Shown here in pieces: positions 38,998-52,206 of a stretch of 64,000 bases of DNA. Each line of letters starts with the position of its first letter. The stretch's first letter is position 1. Position numbers and translations under genes: made by a program. The notes under the pieces are model-generated. The model ran no database searches, was not told where the DNA came from, and worked only from the letters and a program-made list of their open reading frames with translations. The stretch comes from Aphis gossypii (Eukaryota > Arthropoda > Insecta > Hemiptera > Aphididae), in NCBI RefSeq assembly GCF_020184175.1, contig NC_065531.1, positions 81,128,604 to 81,192,603 on the forward strand, read 5' to 3'.

Positions 38998-39249
38998 GTA
39001 ACGTAGTAACTGCAGTCGTGCGTTAAATATTATTTTGTTATCGTGTTCGGAAGACTCATATGACATTAAGCTATATTGTTGAGTATTTTACTATATAAAC
39101 TACTGTAGTCAAGTATTTTGAATACGTTTGATGTTAATTTAGTGATTTTATAATTAAAAATAGATTTGACTATTGACATAATATCCACTTAATTAAAAAC
39201 ATTATTTGTATACCAAAAAATAATAACAATACAAAAACTGTCAGACACA

Positions 39250-39468
39250 TTATTTCAATCCCGCAGAGCTTTCACCGGAAATTAAGTATTTATACGACTT
39301 ATTTAAAAGTACTTTTTGCAAGAATTCGATTATGTAATACACTCCAACGATTTTGTTATACTGCTGTAAGGCAGAGTTAATAATTTCCAAGAGAGAAAAA
39401 TTGTATTTATTATTTATAGCGAATTCGCTTTGCCTTTCCTTTGTTGTCAAAGAAAAAACGGTTTTCAT
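39250..39468 (-). other. Unidentified 72-codon antisense open frame in PDE11 intron 1
   Basis: An ATG-initiated minus-strand frame begins MKTVFSLTTKERQSEFAINN and includes LLEIINSALQQYNKIVGVYY. The plus strand of the same segment is also nearly open for about 85 codons with one stop (starting with YFNPAELSPEIKYLYDLF), so the coding strand is ambiguous. No domain is recognised. A decayed insertion or a chance frame are both possible. Confidence 0.17.
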
Positions 39469-40011
39469 TTCAATTTTTTATTATGAAACATCATTCTAAT
39501 ACGTAAAATAGGCAAGTGTATGAGTGTATACATTATAAATAAAAACGCGGGGATAATATGTAAGTACGTAAGTAGTATAATGTTATAGTACTATAAGCTA
39601 ATAGTAAGTCATTCACATAGAGCGTTCGAGCCTTTACTGTTTTCATAATTGGTAAATGATTCGTCAACAGCAGTCACTTCTGACGAGTATTAGGATGATT
39701 GCGCTGTAAAATTTATGGCTAAAGTAGGGACGTTTTTAGGGGACAGCTTTTAGTGTTTCGTTCTAATAACCTAAAAGATTATGATTAGTATGTACCTGTT
39801 GTATCTCTATAAACATATAGTTTTTTCTTAATTTCGACGTCGTCTGTTGAATATATAATAATCTGACAATAGGTGTACAGCATGTATAATACAAATGTAG
39901 AAATCTGCAAACACGCGTCTAACCAACATGACAATGATGGACATAACAACTACGTAATATATCATAGTAGACCGTAGACCAAACCTTTAAAATCTAAACC
40001 TCTAAATCCAA

Positions 40012-40260
40012 CTATGGATTTTTTTGGAATTGTTTGTGAACACATATTGTTATGTTAAGCCGTACAATTTGAAACCAATAGTGGTCGGAAAACAAATCTT
40101 CATTGATTCCGCCATCGTTTGACGTTGAATGAAATCCAAAAGCGCCGTGACAGATGTACGGTTTTATATATTCGATGTTGGTTATTGATGGTTTTCCAAT
40201 ACCAAACATATTTCGTTTCTTTATATTTCGACTAATCCAACCGAACACACGCATACACAA
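40012..40260 (-). other. Unidentified 82-codon antisense open frame in PDE11 intron 1
   Basis: A minus-strand ATG frame begins MCMRVFGWISRNIKKRNMFG and includes CHGAFGFHSTSNDGGINEDL. Codon choice and residue mix are more protein-like than nearby sequence, and the plus strand of the segment is full of stops, which favours the minus strand. No known family, splice site or poly-A signal supports it. It could be a small intronic gene, a remnant, or chance. Confidence 0.22.
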
Positions 40261-42177
40261 TTTTATTCACAGACTATTTCAAAAGTCTATTGGTTTTTAT
40301 TTGTATTTTTGTGTATCTTAATAATATTTCTACTCGAAAAAACCAATATAGACAGTATTAAATATCACGTGAAAGTGAAATAAATACTCGTATTTTAAAT
40401 ATACTATAATAACTTATGACTTATTATTATTTACGTATATTTCTACTTTTTTTATTATCAAATATTTGTTAAAATTTGTAGCTAGTATATTATAATATGT
40501 ATATTTTTTTTTCAATAAAATTCAACGATGTTGTGTACATCAGTAAGAACTTGCTACCTACTCGATAATTTTATAGAAACCGTTGAAAATCAAGAAGCTA
40601 ATTTGATTTTGCAAAATTCACTTACTAAATATTATTAACTTGTTATATTTATGAGGTATGATAAGTAGGTGCAGCATAATACATAATATGATTATAATGT
40701 AGTGCTGAGAATTGATTCAATTTTTTTTTCTCCAAGTTTAACTGTCTAAGTATAAAATAGCACGAACATTTTTGATTCGAACTGAAACCAATTGATATAT
40801 AAAGTAAAAAATTAAAAACGATAATCATTAATTTTTAATTAAGAATTAAATAAAGTAAAAACTCAGTTATGATGAAATATTATTATTGTCTTTAAATAAT
40901 TTAATATCCTCAATGATGTATCAGATAAAAAAAAAAATTAAGAATATTATAACATATTGTTTGCCATTCGACGTAATTTGAATTTTGTTATAACTTGGAG
41001 TAATTTAATAAGTGTGATAAATTGTTGTTTGATTTTCAAAGAAAAAGCAATATTTATTTAATCAATATCTGTTGAGTGCTTGTTTTGTACTCAGTATTAT
41101 TGCTTAAATATTTTATAAAAATGTGATTTAAAACTTATAATACCCAATTTGCCATAAGTATTAGTTTTGTTTAAAGTACTTAAGGATTTTCAGATAAAAG
41201 TAATCGTTATACTTAAAAACATATTATACTAGCTACCAGTTCTCAGCTTACAGGACCTTTTTTTATTTTATATAGAATTTTAAACTAATATATATTATTA
41301 CAGGTACACGATATTTTCATATACATTGAATTAATAATTTTTAAATAATACTTTTAATATCCATAATAAAAAGTAGGTAAGTAACATAGTGAATTAAGTA
41401 TAAATAAATTATGATAGAAATAGTATAAAATAAAATTATATTACAACTGATGATTATGTGCATTCAATTTGTTGAAATTTGTTTTTTTTTTTAACTTTGA
41501 TTTAAAAAGTATACATATCCTATACCTACAACAATTATAAATCAATTAGTAACTAATAAATACTTTTGAAAATCTTCATTATAATATTAATGAAATTTTG
41601 TTTTTTTAAATTTATATTTACAAGAAAAGTAATTTTTATAATGATTTATATTATATATGCTATACTAGATAGTTATTGCTTATAAGCATATTAAATACTT
41701 CGAGTTGCAGTAATCAAATGATTCTTTTATCTGGCAATAAAGTTTAGAAAACAATAAGATCAAACAAATTAAAAATGCGATTCGTTTAAGAAAAAAGTAA
41801 TTTGAAATCGGATATTTTTTTTGTTCTTAGTAAATTGTTATAGTATCTTTTAAACTATATTGTATTTTATTAACTAACAGAAAATAGGTAGCTATAACAT
41901 TATTCATGTTTCAAAGTATTTGACGGCTATACAATTTCAATAATATTGTTACATTTTAATCATTTTATAATCATTTTATTAAACTTATGTGTATAGTCGT
42001 GATTTGATAAGGATAAAATTATGTAAATATATATACTACATATTATTGTGTTTGTACTATCTAAGTATATCATGTAAATTTATGATGTTGAATTGTATGA
42101 TGAATGTATATTTAGTGGTTAGATGTAATATAAGTAGTGAATTATTATCCAAACAAAAACCTTTATGATTTCAACAG

Positions 42178-42404
42178 AGTAACGCGGAGCAGTGGAGAAT
42201 GGAGGCATCATTTGGGTTTGTTAGACGAAGGGGAGCTTTTTATGGAGCTCATTCGAGATGTGTCGAACGAATTGGATATCGACGTCCTATGTCACAAAAT
42301 ACTTGTCAACGTCGGTATATTAACCAGAGCCGACCGTGGCAGTTTATTCCTAGTGAGAGGCAAACATCTGGTGGCCAAACTGTTCGACGTAACTGTAGAC
42401 ACGG
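42178..42404 (+). CDS. Pde11: PDE11-type phosphodiesterase, exon encoding the first half of GAF-A
   Basis: The exon completes the Arg codon of the previous exon with one base, encodes 75 codons and ends one base into a Glu codon at donor G|GTAAGA. It contains LLDEGELFMELIRDVSNELD, then LCHKILVNVGILTRADRGSL and LVAKLFDVTVDT. This is the start of a phosphodiesterase GAF-A domain: an amphipathic helix 'F.ELIRDVS.ELD', then 'L..KIL..V..L..AD..SLFLV.G', which forms the first beta strands of the cyclic nucleotide pocket. The residue pattern fits PDE11 (insect and vertebrate) better than PDE5 or PDE6. The acceptor used is AG at 42176-42177; the alternative AG two bases on would break the frame. In PDE11 the tandem GAF domains regulate a C-terminal catalytic domain that hydrolyses cAMP and cGMP in the cytosol. 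Confidence 0.92.
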
Positions 42405-43137
42405 GTAAGAATTTATTCATGTATGTAGTTGTTTTGTAGTTAAATATGATTTTTCTGCTGATAAAACTTTTAGTACCTATTTCAAGCATTGCAGTTTTTG
42501 ACTAGGATTTACTAGTGGAGCTTTTTTTTTTTATTACTATTCACTATATTGCGTCGGAAAGTTCATTTCTGTAAAATAATTCGTTTCATTTTATTCTGAT
42601 TTTAAACAGATAGATTTTATTTTTATTTTTATACACGAGTAAATGCAATCTTATTGCTCTTATTATTGCAGTTCTACGAATTTAAAAATAAATACATTTA
42701 ACTTAGATGAAAATACGCAGAACTGTGTAAATGTATTTTGTATTTTTTATACATGTATGTTATGTGTAAAAGAATAATTATTTCTTCTTAACTATCTTTC
42801 GATTTAAATAATCTTAAAATGGTTTTTTACGCATGATTGAATTGAATCGAGTAGTAACGAAAACACGCTAAAAATGTTGAATTGTAGTGTATAAAAAAAC
42901 GACATGCGAGTGAAGGGTATTTGGAAACGCCAATACATATTTTTAAATTTTAAAGTTAATAAATATTAAAAACAATTTTCATTTTAGTTTGAATATAATT
43001 TGTTTCAACTGATTGATCGGTTTTATTTTTTAAATAAAGAGAACTTCAAAATATATTATGCAAGAATAAAATAAAACTATATCATAATATAGTGGGGAAA
43101 AAAACGCATGGGATTGAAAAGGCCTAGAATTTTTTTT

Positions 43138-43154
43138 ATATATATATATATATA
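43138..43154. repeat. (AT)n microsatellite
   Basis: About eight AT units following a T run. Confidence 0.9.
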
Positions 43155-44334
43155 CCTACATTAGATTTTTATTGTTTTTTCTTAACAATTTTAAATGGTT
43201 TTTCAAAAATTTTATTATTTGTATTGAACTATTTATTTTTATATTAGTATATTATCTAATGTCGTTTTATTTCATTAATTTCCCATTCAATACTGTTTTG
43301 GAATACAATTAAGGTAAAATAAAACCTTATTTTCATTTGTACCAATTAATTTGTTTATTTTTTTATTAATGTTGATATTTCATATCATATTAATCTATAC
43401 ACAGTTAACATAATATAATTATAGTTTAATAAACAAATAAAATTTAAAATATTTATATAATTAGATATGCAATTATTATTCAGTTAGAATTTACGTACCT
43501 ATACATAATACATGCATAAATTGTGCAAAACACCGAAACAAGAAGAAACGATGTAGATATATTATATCCATTAAAGTATACTTAAGCTAAATACAGTTTT
43601 AGAATATTACTATCAAAATTGTTTTAAATGCAAATTATACGTGGCCACTGACTTGTATCTCATAAGCATTATAATCACTATAACATCGATGATGGTTTCT
43701 ATATAGTATTTATAGCTGTATCCTTTAGTCTTATCAGAAATGCAAATTGATGATTTATAAATTATAGAAGATAATCGTCCCTTTACAACATCTATATAAA
43801 TTTATAGTAAAACACATTATAATATTTTCTAAAGTAACAGAGAAATTTAAAAAGATATATACTACATGTAAAAGTAAATTACTAATTAATATGAAATTAG
43901 ATAATTTATTGATTAAAGTTCAATTTTTAGATAAATAATTGTTTCATGAAGCAATAAAAACGTGAAAATATATTAAATGCAAATTATCTACGCATAAATA
44001 ATTTTATCAAATCGGATGATGAAAATAATAATTGATTTGTTTTGTATGCCAACGTTTATGAAATAAAAACATTTATAACTGTCGTATATATATAAAAAGT
44101 AAATAATAAAATTATTTATTAAAAACATAAAAAGGTACGTCCGTACACAAATGTTATGTTTTCTGTCGAATAAGTAAAATATTATTTGAAATGTTAATTG
44201 TTTATCAATTTATAATAATTTATACATACAGTTGAATTTCAATAACTGGACATTTCAATAATGCGTATTAATTTATTTCCTCGTCGTCGATTTATAAATA
44301 TGTAATTTACTTTTACATGCATCATGTACGTAGG

Positions 44335-44362
44335 TATGTATGTATGTGTGTGTGTGTGTGTA
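44335..44362. repeat. (TG)n / TATG microsatellite
   Basis: A few ATGT units pass into a run of about nine TG units. Confidence 0.9.
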
Positions 44363-46882
44363 ATATTTTAAACGAAAATTTTAAAAAAGACCTATGAGAA
44401 TTTAAAAAAATATATTGATTCATTCAGACATCCGTAAAATTTGTCTAGAATAATAAATATTTTTAATAATATCTTTAATATACGATTAAAGTGTTTGCGT
44501 ATAATTTGCATTTAATAATTTTTGAATAAAAAACAATTATGGTATTATTATTTATTAGTATATTTTAATGATTGTACTTATGTTTTAATGATATTTGGTA
44601 TTGAATAGGCTGAAGGGCTAATCGTTGTACAATTTATTATACGTACGTTTAATCAAAATCTAATCATATTTTCATTTGATAAAAATAATGAAAACAGAGT
44701 ATTTTATTCAAATTGATTTTATCACAAAGTGATTTTGATGTATTCGGTAACACAAATATTAAATAATGTAACTTACAAAATCTATTATTATCCTTCTACT
44801 CAAGCTGATATTATTATTTGTTACTGTGGATGACATTAAATAACCGAAACAGATTAAAATTAAAAAAATAAAAATGCTTTTACAATGAATGTCTGTCGTG
44901 TCTATGTGATTTTTTCACCTGTATAGTATAAATGTTATATAGTTAGCTGACAAGTGTATTTTTATTGTTGCACATAGTTAATAATTTAATAACGAATCAC
45001 TTTTCCATTGGTTTAGTGTTTAATTTTTTAATTTATTAGAATTCTGAATTACCAATGATACATTTTAAAATTTATAAAATTCATAAATATAAGGATCGTG
45101 ATTTTACAAGTTTCCCAAATCGTATTCTTCATTAATTGATATAAATATATAATGTAAAACAAAATAATAAACGAGCTTTTTATGACTGCGTTTTATGTAA
45201 CATTATTATAATATTATATTGTATTGACCGGAATAATGTCAATTTTATGTAAATAACTATTGTTTACATTTTCAAAGTATTATGCTTATTGTTGTTTGCG
45301 TTTATGATATGATATTGTATGGCGACAACCCAAATAATTTTTACGATTTTCAATTGGTATTTTTAACCCACCAAGAATATATTATTATGCGCTGTATTGA
45401 TTTCTCAGAATTAAAACGAGTTTCTTTCACGTAGATGATGGAGGACCAAAATTAAGTTATATTTTTATAAGTAAAAATTTAAATGGAAATTTTGTATGCT
45501 TTTTTCGTAAATTTAATTAAAGTACGTGATTATTTGGTTTTTAAATTCAATTATGGTATTAAATAATGCAATATTTAAACATTTTTGTTCAACAGTCTGA
45601 CAGTCTATTTATTTTAAAAATTACTTTTTTATAGCAAAACATTTTTAATCCGCACAAAATAGACTGAATTAAAAAAATGAATATTAAAAATTTCCAAATG
45701 TTAGAATTTTTACTTTTTAATCAATTTAAATGCAATAACCGAAGGTAAAATAAGTTTAATATTAAAAAAAAAAATTTTGTTTTAATTTGGATTTTTCAAA
45801 TAAAAATAAAGTTATATGCTTCTTAATACTCATGAATATTTTTTTGTTAAAATATAACATAGAAAATAAAGTAATATACTTTTGGCCATATTGCATATTA
45901 AGTATAGTTTGTACCTACAACGAATGTATACTTAATAGTGTAAACTGTTAACACATTACGAGTTTTTTTTCGTGTAAAATAGTACTTAAATTCTTCTCAT
46001 TCGATTTTTTCGTCAAATGTGTTCTTTAAACGAGGAATTTGAGGAATGTTTTTGTTTTATATTAAGGAAAGATAAACGAACAAACGAACTTATTAAAATG
46101 GTAATTTGTTTAATACGGTATTTGAGTAAATTGCGTTTTTAATGTACCTGGCACTATACGAGATCAGTGCCCTAAAGTGTTCGTGAATTATTAATGAAAC
46201 GTACTCACAATAATAAGTATTTAGCATGAAATTATTGCACACTATATACCAGTTTTGAATTAAATGTAAATTATACTTTTAGTGGATATACTTTAAACTC
46301 AAATATTCGTACGCGAGGGCGAAATATTTGCACGAATAAATATGGAGACCGATGTCATCTATATAATACCACTAGTTATCGTCAAGTTTTATAGTTATTA
46401 GTGTAGAATATTTATTTAGAGCCAATTTTACAGAGGAGACATTTATTTTCAGTTACTTTTTATATGTTAGAATGCTGTAATAATTGTGAATTAATTTTGC
46501 GTGTCTTTATCTCCTACAAATATTTAGTAAGTTACATAAAAACGTAAGACCTTAAATCTGATCCTCTTTACACACATTATTCTTCTTTTCATACATCGGT
46601 TACCAAAAATATAGCAACAATACACAATAGACAGTACAAAATCAATAGTTATACCCCAGTACCCCACAAATACATTCGGACAATGCTAGTTGAAACAACA
46701 AACAATAATAAAAACCACACTATGTACAAATAGTATTCAGAAGATTGTGTAAAAAAAAAGAAAAAGAAAAAGAAAAGAACACTTAATTGTATTAAAATAA
46801 AACCGTGGTTATTGATTAGTAAAACCGAAACTGTAATTCGCATCTCCCACGTCACTACATTGTAGTACCTACTGTGGGAATC

Positions 46883-46914
<32 letters not shown>
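46883..46914. repeat. (TAA)n microsatellite
   Basis: About ten uninterrupted TAA units. Confidence 0.95.
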
Positions 46915-49900
46915 TTTCAATTCTGTTTAAATATCTCTAATTCAATTTGTGCTGATCATTATTAATATTACAGAATAATATTGATTTGTGAACACAAAAA
47001 TCATTTAACCTTCAGTTGTTGAACATTTATTTAAAAAGTTAATTTATTACTAAACGGCTTACTAATTAGAAACGTTGAAGAGTACTATTAACGTAAGTTA
47101 CAAATTAGGTACCTAGTATAACAAAATTACTTTTTAAGTAATTTGACGGTAATTTAATTACATTTTATTGTAAGTAATTTATACTACATTACTTACTTTT
47201 ATGTAGTAAAATTACTAAAGTACTCGTTATTTTATTATGCTTAATGAAATTAAAGAATATGATGCAAACACTATGTAAATATATTATTTAAATACAATTT
47301 TCTGACAATTTAATATTAATTATAAATTGTAATATCTATTTGACAAAAAAAAAAAAACTTAATTGAGAATTCGGAAACTATATTGAAATCTAAAATAAAT
47401 ATAAAAAGTTAAAAAAAATAAAAATAAAATATTATTGTCTTATTTTGTACTTACATTTTTTTTATGATTTTATATTATTGATTGACATTACTTAGTTAAT
47501 GTATTAATAACATAATTATGATGTAAAATAATATTTTTGAAAATAAAAACCAGTGTTATTTGACTAGATAAATAAAAGTTTACTTAAAAATAAATTTATT
47601 AAATTTTTGAAAGATAATTCATGATATAATTTAATTTCCAAAAAAAATTATCTTCCTCGACATTGATATTTAGCCAAAAAACAATGCAGATATTGTTGAA
47701 GAGGTCGGATTACTTCTGATATTATTCGAATTTTCTGTTTAATCCTCTAACGTGATGGGTTTTTTTTTTGATATTTTCTTATTTTTTAGTACTTCCAATT
47801 ATATTTCATAAACAAGAAAACTTACAAATATTATGATAAACATATTTAATATTTGAGTATTTTATAGTTTGGATCTTTGAACAAAAAAGTTACTTACTTT
47901 TGGCAACCTGAAATAGCCTAATACTCTAGTTGTTTAATTAAAGTTTTATGTTAAATTAGTATACGTATTTTTGGTATTTAAAAAAAGATTGTTGGCTATT
48001 GATTTTTTTTGTTAAATTTGATATAAATTAATATAATTGAATAAATGATAATATAACAGAATAATTAATACTTAACTATCTTTCATTAAATTTTATAGTT
48101 TTTGATTATTTTAATATATTAATTTTGGACTTAATCAAATAGTTTTATGATTTTTTTTTTTTGCATAATATTATAATATTCCGTTTTCATTATTATTCCT
48201 TAATTCTCTGTTTCTGAAATTACAAATTTATTGATTCTCGGTTGAAATTTAAACAAAACATCGATCTGATAGCCGGTATAGGTATTTAGTGTTTTAGTAG
48301 GTATTTGTCTATTATTATTTCATCAAATCTGAACAGTATATTAATAATCCTATCAGCTTTACTGGTTTTAGATAATGCTCTTTGACTGCGCATGCATGAA
48401 GTTTAAATTATTATCTAATGTTAATTTATATAACTGGCGAGTTTCAATTCGGGTACGCTGCACAGTTGACAGATGTCAACCCCAAATTATGGGATAACTG
48501 ATAAGTAAGAGTTAATAGTGAAAACAATGATGGTAGGCTTAGTGGCCACCACTTCGACCATTATCCGCTACACAGTTTTGGGATATCACTTTATCATAAA
48601 AATATGAATAAGTAATGCAATTTTCAAATGATCGTCATTTTATACCGTAGTTTTTTAGTCTAAAAGAGCTTGGGGTGTTTAGGGTATATTTTTTTATATT
48701 TCATTTTATTGTACAATATTTCTTTGAAAATTTTACGACGAAACAAACGTCGGTAGAACATAATGAAATACTATCGTACCTTTATACGTTGTTTTATAAT
48801 ATTATGTCTATAAATACGTAAACTTTTAAAATGGGTATTTCGATTCATATAAAATAATACGTTTTAAAGCTTACGACGTCAGAATTTTTCCATACAAAAT
48901 GAAAACAAATGAAATAAAGAGGAGAATAAATTATACTCTACACGTGGAAATGAAATACATAAAATTCTTGGATGTAAGAATAATAAAATTTACCCAAAAT
49001 AAATACTGCACTTTAGTGTATCTTAGAGTATAGAGATGAATTATAGTAATCTTTTATTAGTTGAGTGACGTTTTTGTCTGACAACCACAACTGTGATCGA
49101 TAATGATATACTTACATGGTGTAGTCGTATATAAACTTAAACTACAATAGCTACTTATGGAACTCGTGTTATCAAATTAATTTTATTTCACTATTTTATT
49201 GGTTTGAAAATTGACATGGATATGTAAATAATATGTATATCTTCGTTATTACGGTATGCAAGCTACCTAAATAGTTTTTATATCCATTGAAATTTATCCA
49301 ACCCAAAAGATGGCGGACGAGCTTAAATTATTTTGTATTTGTTTTATTCATGAAGTTCTTAATCTAGTGTAGTATATATATCTATGGTCTTACACCACTA
49401 ATTACTATCGTCTATTATCGTGGAAAATATGTTCGTAAATGGACAGAAAATAAAGTGAGCTTTAGACAATAGACTATTATTACAATATTTGAAACTTTAA
49501 TAAGATCCCAGCATGGCTTCGTATTATGGAACACAATAGAATGCCACAGCCTATGCGTGTATATATATATAAAAAAATAAAACATTAAAATAGGTACCTA
49601 CTCAAATATCAAATTGAACTATTAATAATTAAACAGCATTATATTATAAAATGTATAGTTCTTTATTTCAACATTTAAACTCGATACTATAAAAAAGTAT
49701 TAATACGCTTATTATCTAAACTCAATAAATTTATTTTTCAAGCGCTGATTATTAAATCAAAACTATATTGTGTGCTATGTATTTTATTTGCTGATACTAA
49801 TAATTGGTAAATAAATAAAAACGTATTGGGAAAATAACATAGAAAAATAAAATATCCCTCTAAACAATGGTAGAAAAAATATCTAGACAGAATAAATTGA

Positions 49901-50233
49901 GCTTTTTGCAAACCAAACAATAAATAAATCAAAAGGTTTCGATCGGTAAATTAACAATAATTTACTTAGTAAGTGCCTACACCTACGCTGAAATCGATAG
50001 ACCAAAATTGCTGTTTGTTATAGCTGAAATATTTAAACTTTCGATTTGTCAATATACATTGTAGTTAATTTATTTCATAAATAGTTGTGATTTGGTTTAA
50101 TAACTAAAACTCGGGGTATATATAGTTTTCAACAAAATTGGATTTTCGTAGAATACAAGGAATTTTAATTAACATAGAACCACTATCGTTTTATATTTTA
50201 TGTATTGTGAACTGTTTGGTTATTATCTTTTAT

Positions 50234-50485
50234 TTAATTTGCTCGTGTACAGCGTAATCCCAGGGGATGAAACCGTGGAACAGAACGATCAATTAAATGT
50301 GGCTTTTGTCTGAGAGTATCCTTTCTTCCAACGGCGGACAAAGCGATAATCGTTGAACGTCTTTCGAGGCTTTTTTTATATGTATATAAAATTGAGAAAT
50401 TCCAAAATAGGGGTTGTTTTACACAATATGTCAAGCTCATTGTTGGTGCAACTAATGTACAACGTGTGAATGAGAAACCCATCAA
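50234..50485 (-). other. Unidentified 83-codon open frame in PDE11 intron 2
   Basis: An ATG-initiated minus-strand frame begins MMGFSFTRCTLVAPTMSLTY and continues with KKSLERRSTIIALSAVGRKD. The patch from about 50230 to 50720 is richer in GC and CpG than the rest of the intron, and a 62-codon plus-strand frame follows at 50516. No domain is recognised. It might be an intronic enhancer-like conserved element, an alternative-promoter region, or a remnant of an insertion. Confidence 0.17.
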
Positions 50486-51903
50486 TCTAAAACGTTCGTT
50501 TTAAGCCTGAAAATCATGCATCAAACGCGGACGTCGACCAAATACGATATTTTTCATTCGATCACCAAACCAACATGCACCTATGTCCTGTATATAATAT
50601 ATATATATACCTATCTCGTGCAACAGGCGTCAATCAAACCTTCAGGTATACAAGAGTTCGTTTTTAATTTTATTCTTCAGAAAATTCAATGTTTCCTTTG
50701 TTAACCACAAGCCATGAAACACGAATAGCGCACGAAATGAAATTGATGGTTTGGTTTTATATTAGTTTATCGTAGACTTTTTTGAGAGTTAACATATATA
50801 AATGCGTTTATTGTATACGACAAACATAATTATAATTATTTTCCTTTCCGTTTTCGTATTTACACAGTTAAAATAAATAACGAGTACTATACTATATATG
50901 TAGGTATAGCTTAAAATAATAATTGTTGTATGTATACATATCATTATAAACATTTAAAATTCTTCGCGTTACAAAAATATGTTAATCAAAAGCTTATTTT
51001 TTTAAGAGTAATTATATTTTAAATTAAAATGTTTGATGTATCAAAGACAATATACGCAATTTTAATTTTGGATTTAGTGTAGTGGATTTTGACTTGTTAG
51101 CTTATTAATAGTAATTTATTCTCTCAACCTACACAACAGAGCTAACTTTATTATTTTTGTACTTATTATTAATTTTAATTTATTCTACAAAACCGCACCA
51201 TGCAGTTAAAAAAATAAAATTATTACTATTTATTGCAGTGTTCAAACTATTGATGGTATTATGAATAATGGGTATTTAAAAAATATATATAATATATTAT
51301 TATAAATTTGAAATGATAATGTCTAAATATTAAGTATAATAAAAAAACTTAATAATTTATACAATTTTTTTCTTGTATGGTCGTTTTTAAAACAATAAAT
51401 TACATGTTTCTGATGAATTAAGTCGAAAACTAAATTAGATCTGTTCTCAAAATATCTCACAATGAAAAAACTATAAAAATTTTACAATGGATAATTTTTA
51501 AAAAATTTTAAAGTATTTTAAAAATATTGGGAAACATTTTATACTTCCGGATTTGCTGTACTAGTATTTATAATGATCCTTCAAAACTTTATAATCAGTA
51601 ACTTGTTTCAATCATACATATGAATGCTTATAAATTTATGAGTTATAACAGTATTAGTGTTATTTAATGATTCATATTTTACATTAGAGAATTGTTTATC
51701 ATGTTGTTAATATTTTATAATATTATCATCATTGTAAGATACCTAATTTATTAATAGTATATTCCTATCAGTCAATAACAAAGTGCATTCGAGTGTCTTT
51801 TTTTTAGAGTTTAACTTTGAATACGCCACGAAGAGCTATAAACATTTTATCTACAACGGCTTCATCATACTTTGTATACTCGTACTTTATATGCAATGTA
51901 TAA

Positions 51904-52206
51904 TATACAGAAAATAACTCTGTCTGGCTCTTTCAGCATTCGTGTTCTGATAATAAGTTCGAGGGAGAAAATGCCCTGCCCACCGGAATCATATCGGAAG
52001 TCGACAATAATGGAATAAAATATATTCGATTTGACGTGCTGTATTATACTGCAATACTCTTGAAAAGTCTATTCAAACATCAGCTTTCAAACATGATGTT
52101 CCAATTATTTTTTTTCGAACACAAATTTTATCCAACCGATAAAGCACAGTGTAAAGTTACCAAGAAGATCAACCATTTATTACAAAAAATTATTGACAAC
52201 GTCTGA
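51904..52206 (+). other. Exon-like open frame of 100 codons nested in PDE11 intron 2
   Basis: A plus-strand frame runs from just after a TAA at 51901 to a TGA at 52204-52206. A good acceptor ('ctggctctttcag') ends at 51936. From there the frame reads SDNKFEGENALPTGIISEVD, then NGIKYIRFDVLYYTAILLKS and KFYPTDKAQCKVTKKINHLL. No initiating ATG lies near the start, so it would be an internal or terminal exon and not a complete ORF; a donor-like GTAAAG occurs near 52152. It does not match PDE11, and the flanking PDE11 exons already join in phase without it. It may be the last exon of a nested same-strand gene, an alternative terminal exon, or chance. I recognise no family. Confidence 0.28.

Larger units (their letters stand above)
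38998..42177 (+). other. PDE11 intron 1
   Basis: A 3.18 kb intron (GT at 38998-38999, AG at 42176-42177) interrupting after the second base of an Arg codon. Mostly AT-rich. It contains two unidentified minus-strand open frames (39250-39468 and 40012-40260), listed separately. Confidence 0.75.

Noticed and set aside
38725..39066. 113-codon minus-strand frame
   Set aside because: Shadow of the PDE11 exon on the opposite strand.
42199..42489. Other frames over the GAF-A exon
   Set aside because: Shadow frames of the real exon.
46649..46855. 68-codon minus-strand frame with poly-Phe
   Set aside because: The Phe run is a translated A/G-rich simple-sequence stretch, and no other evidence supports it.
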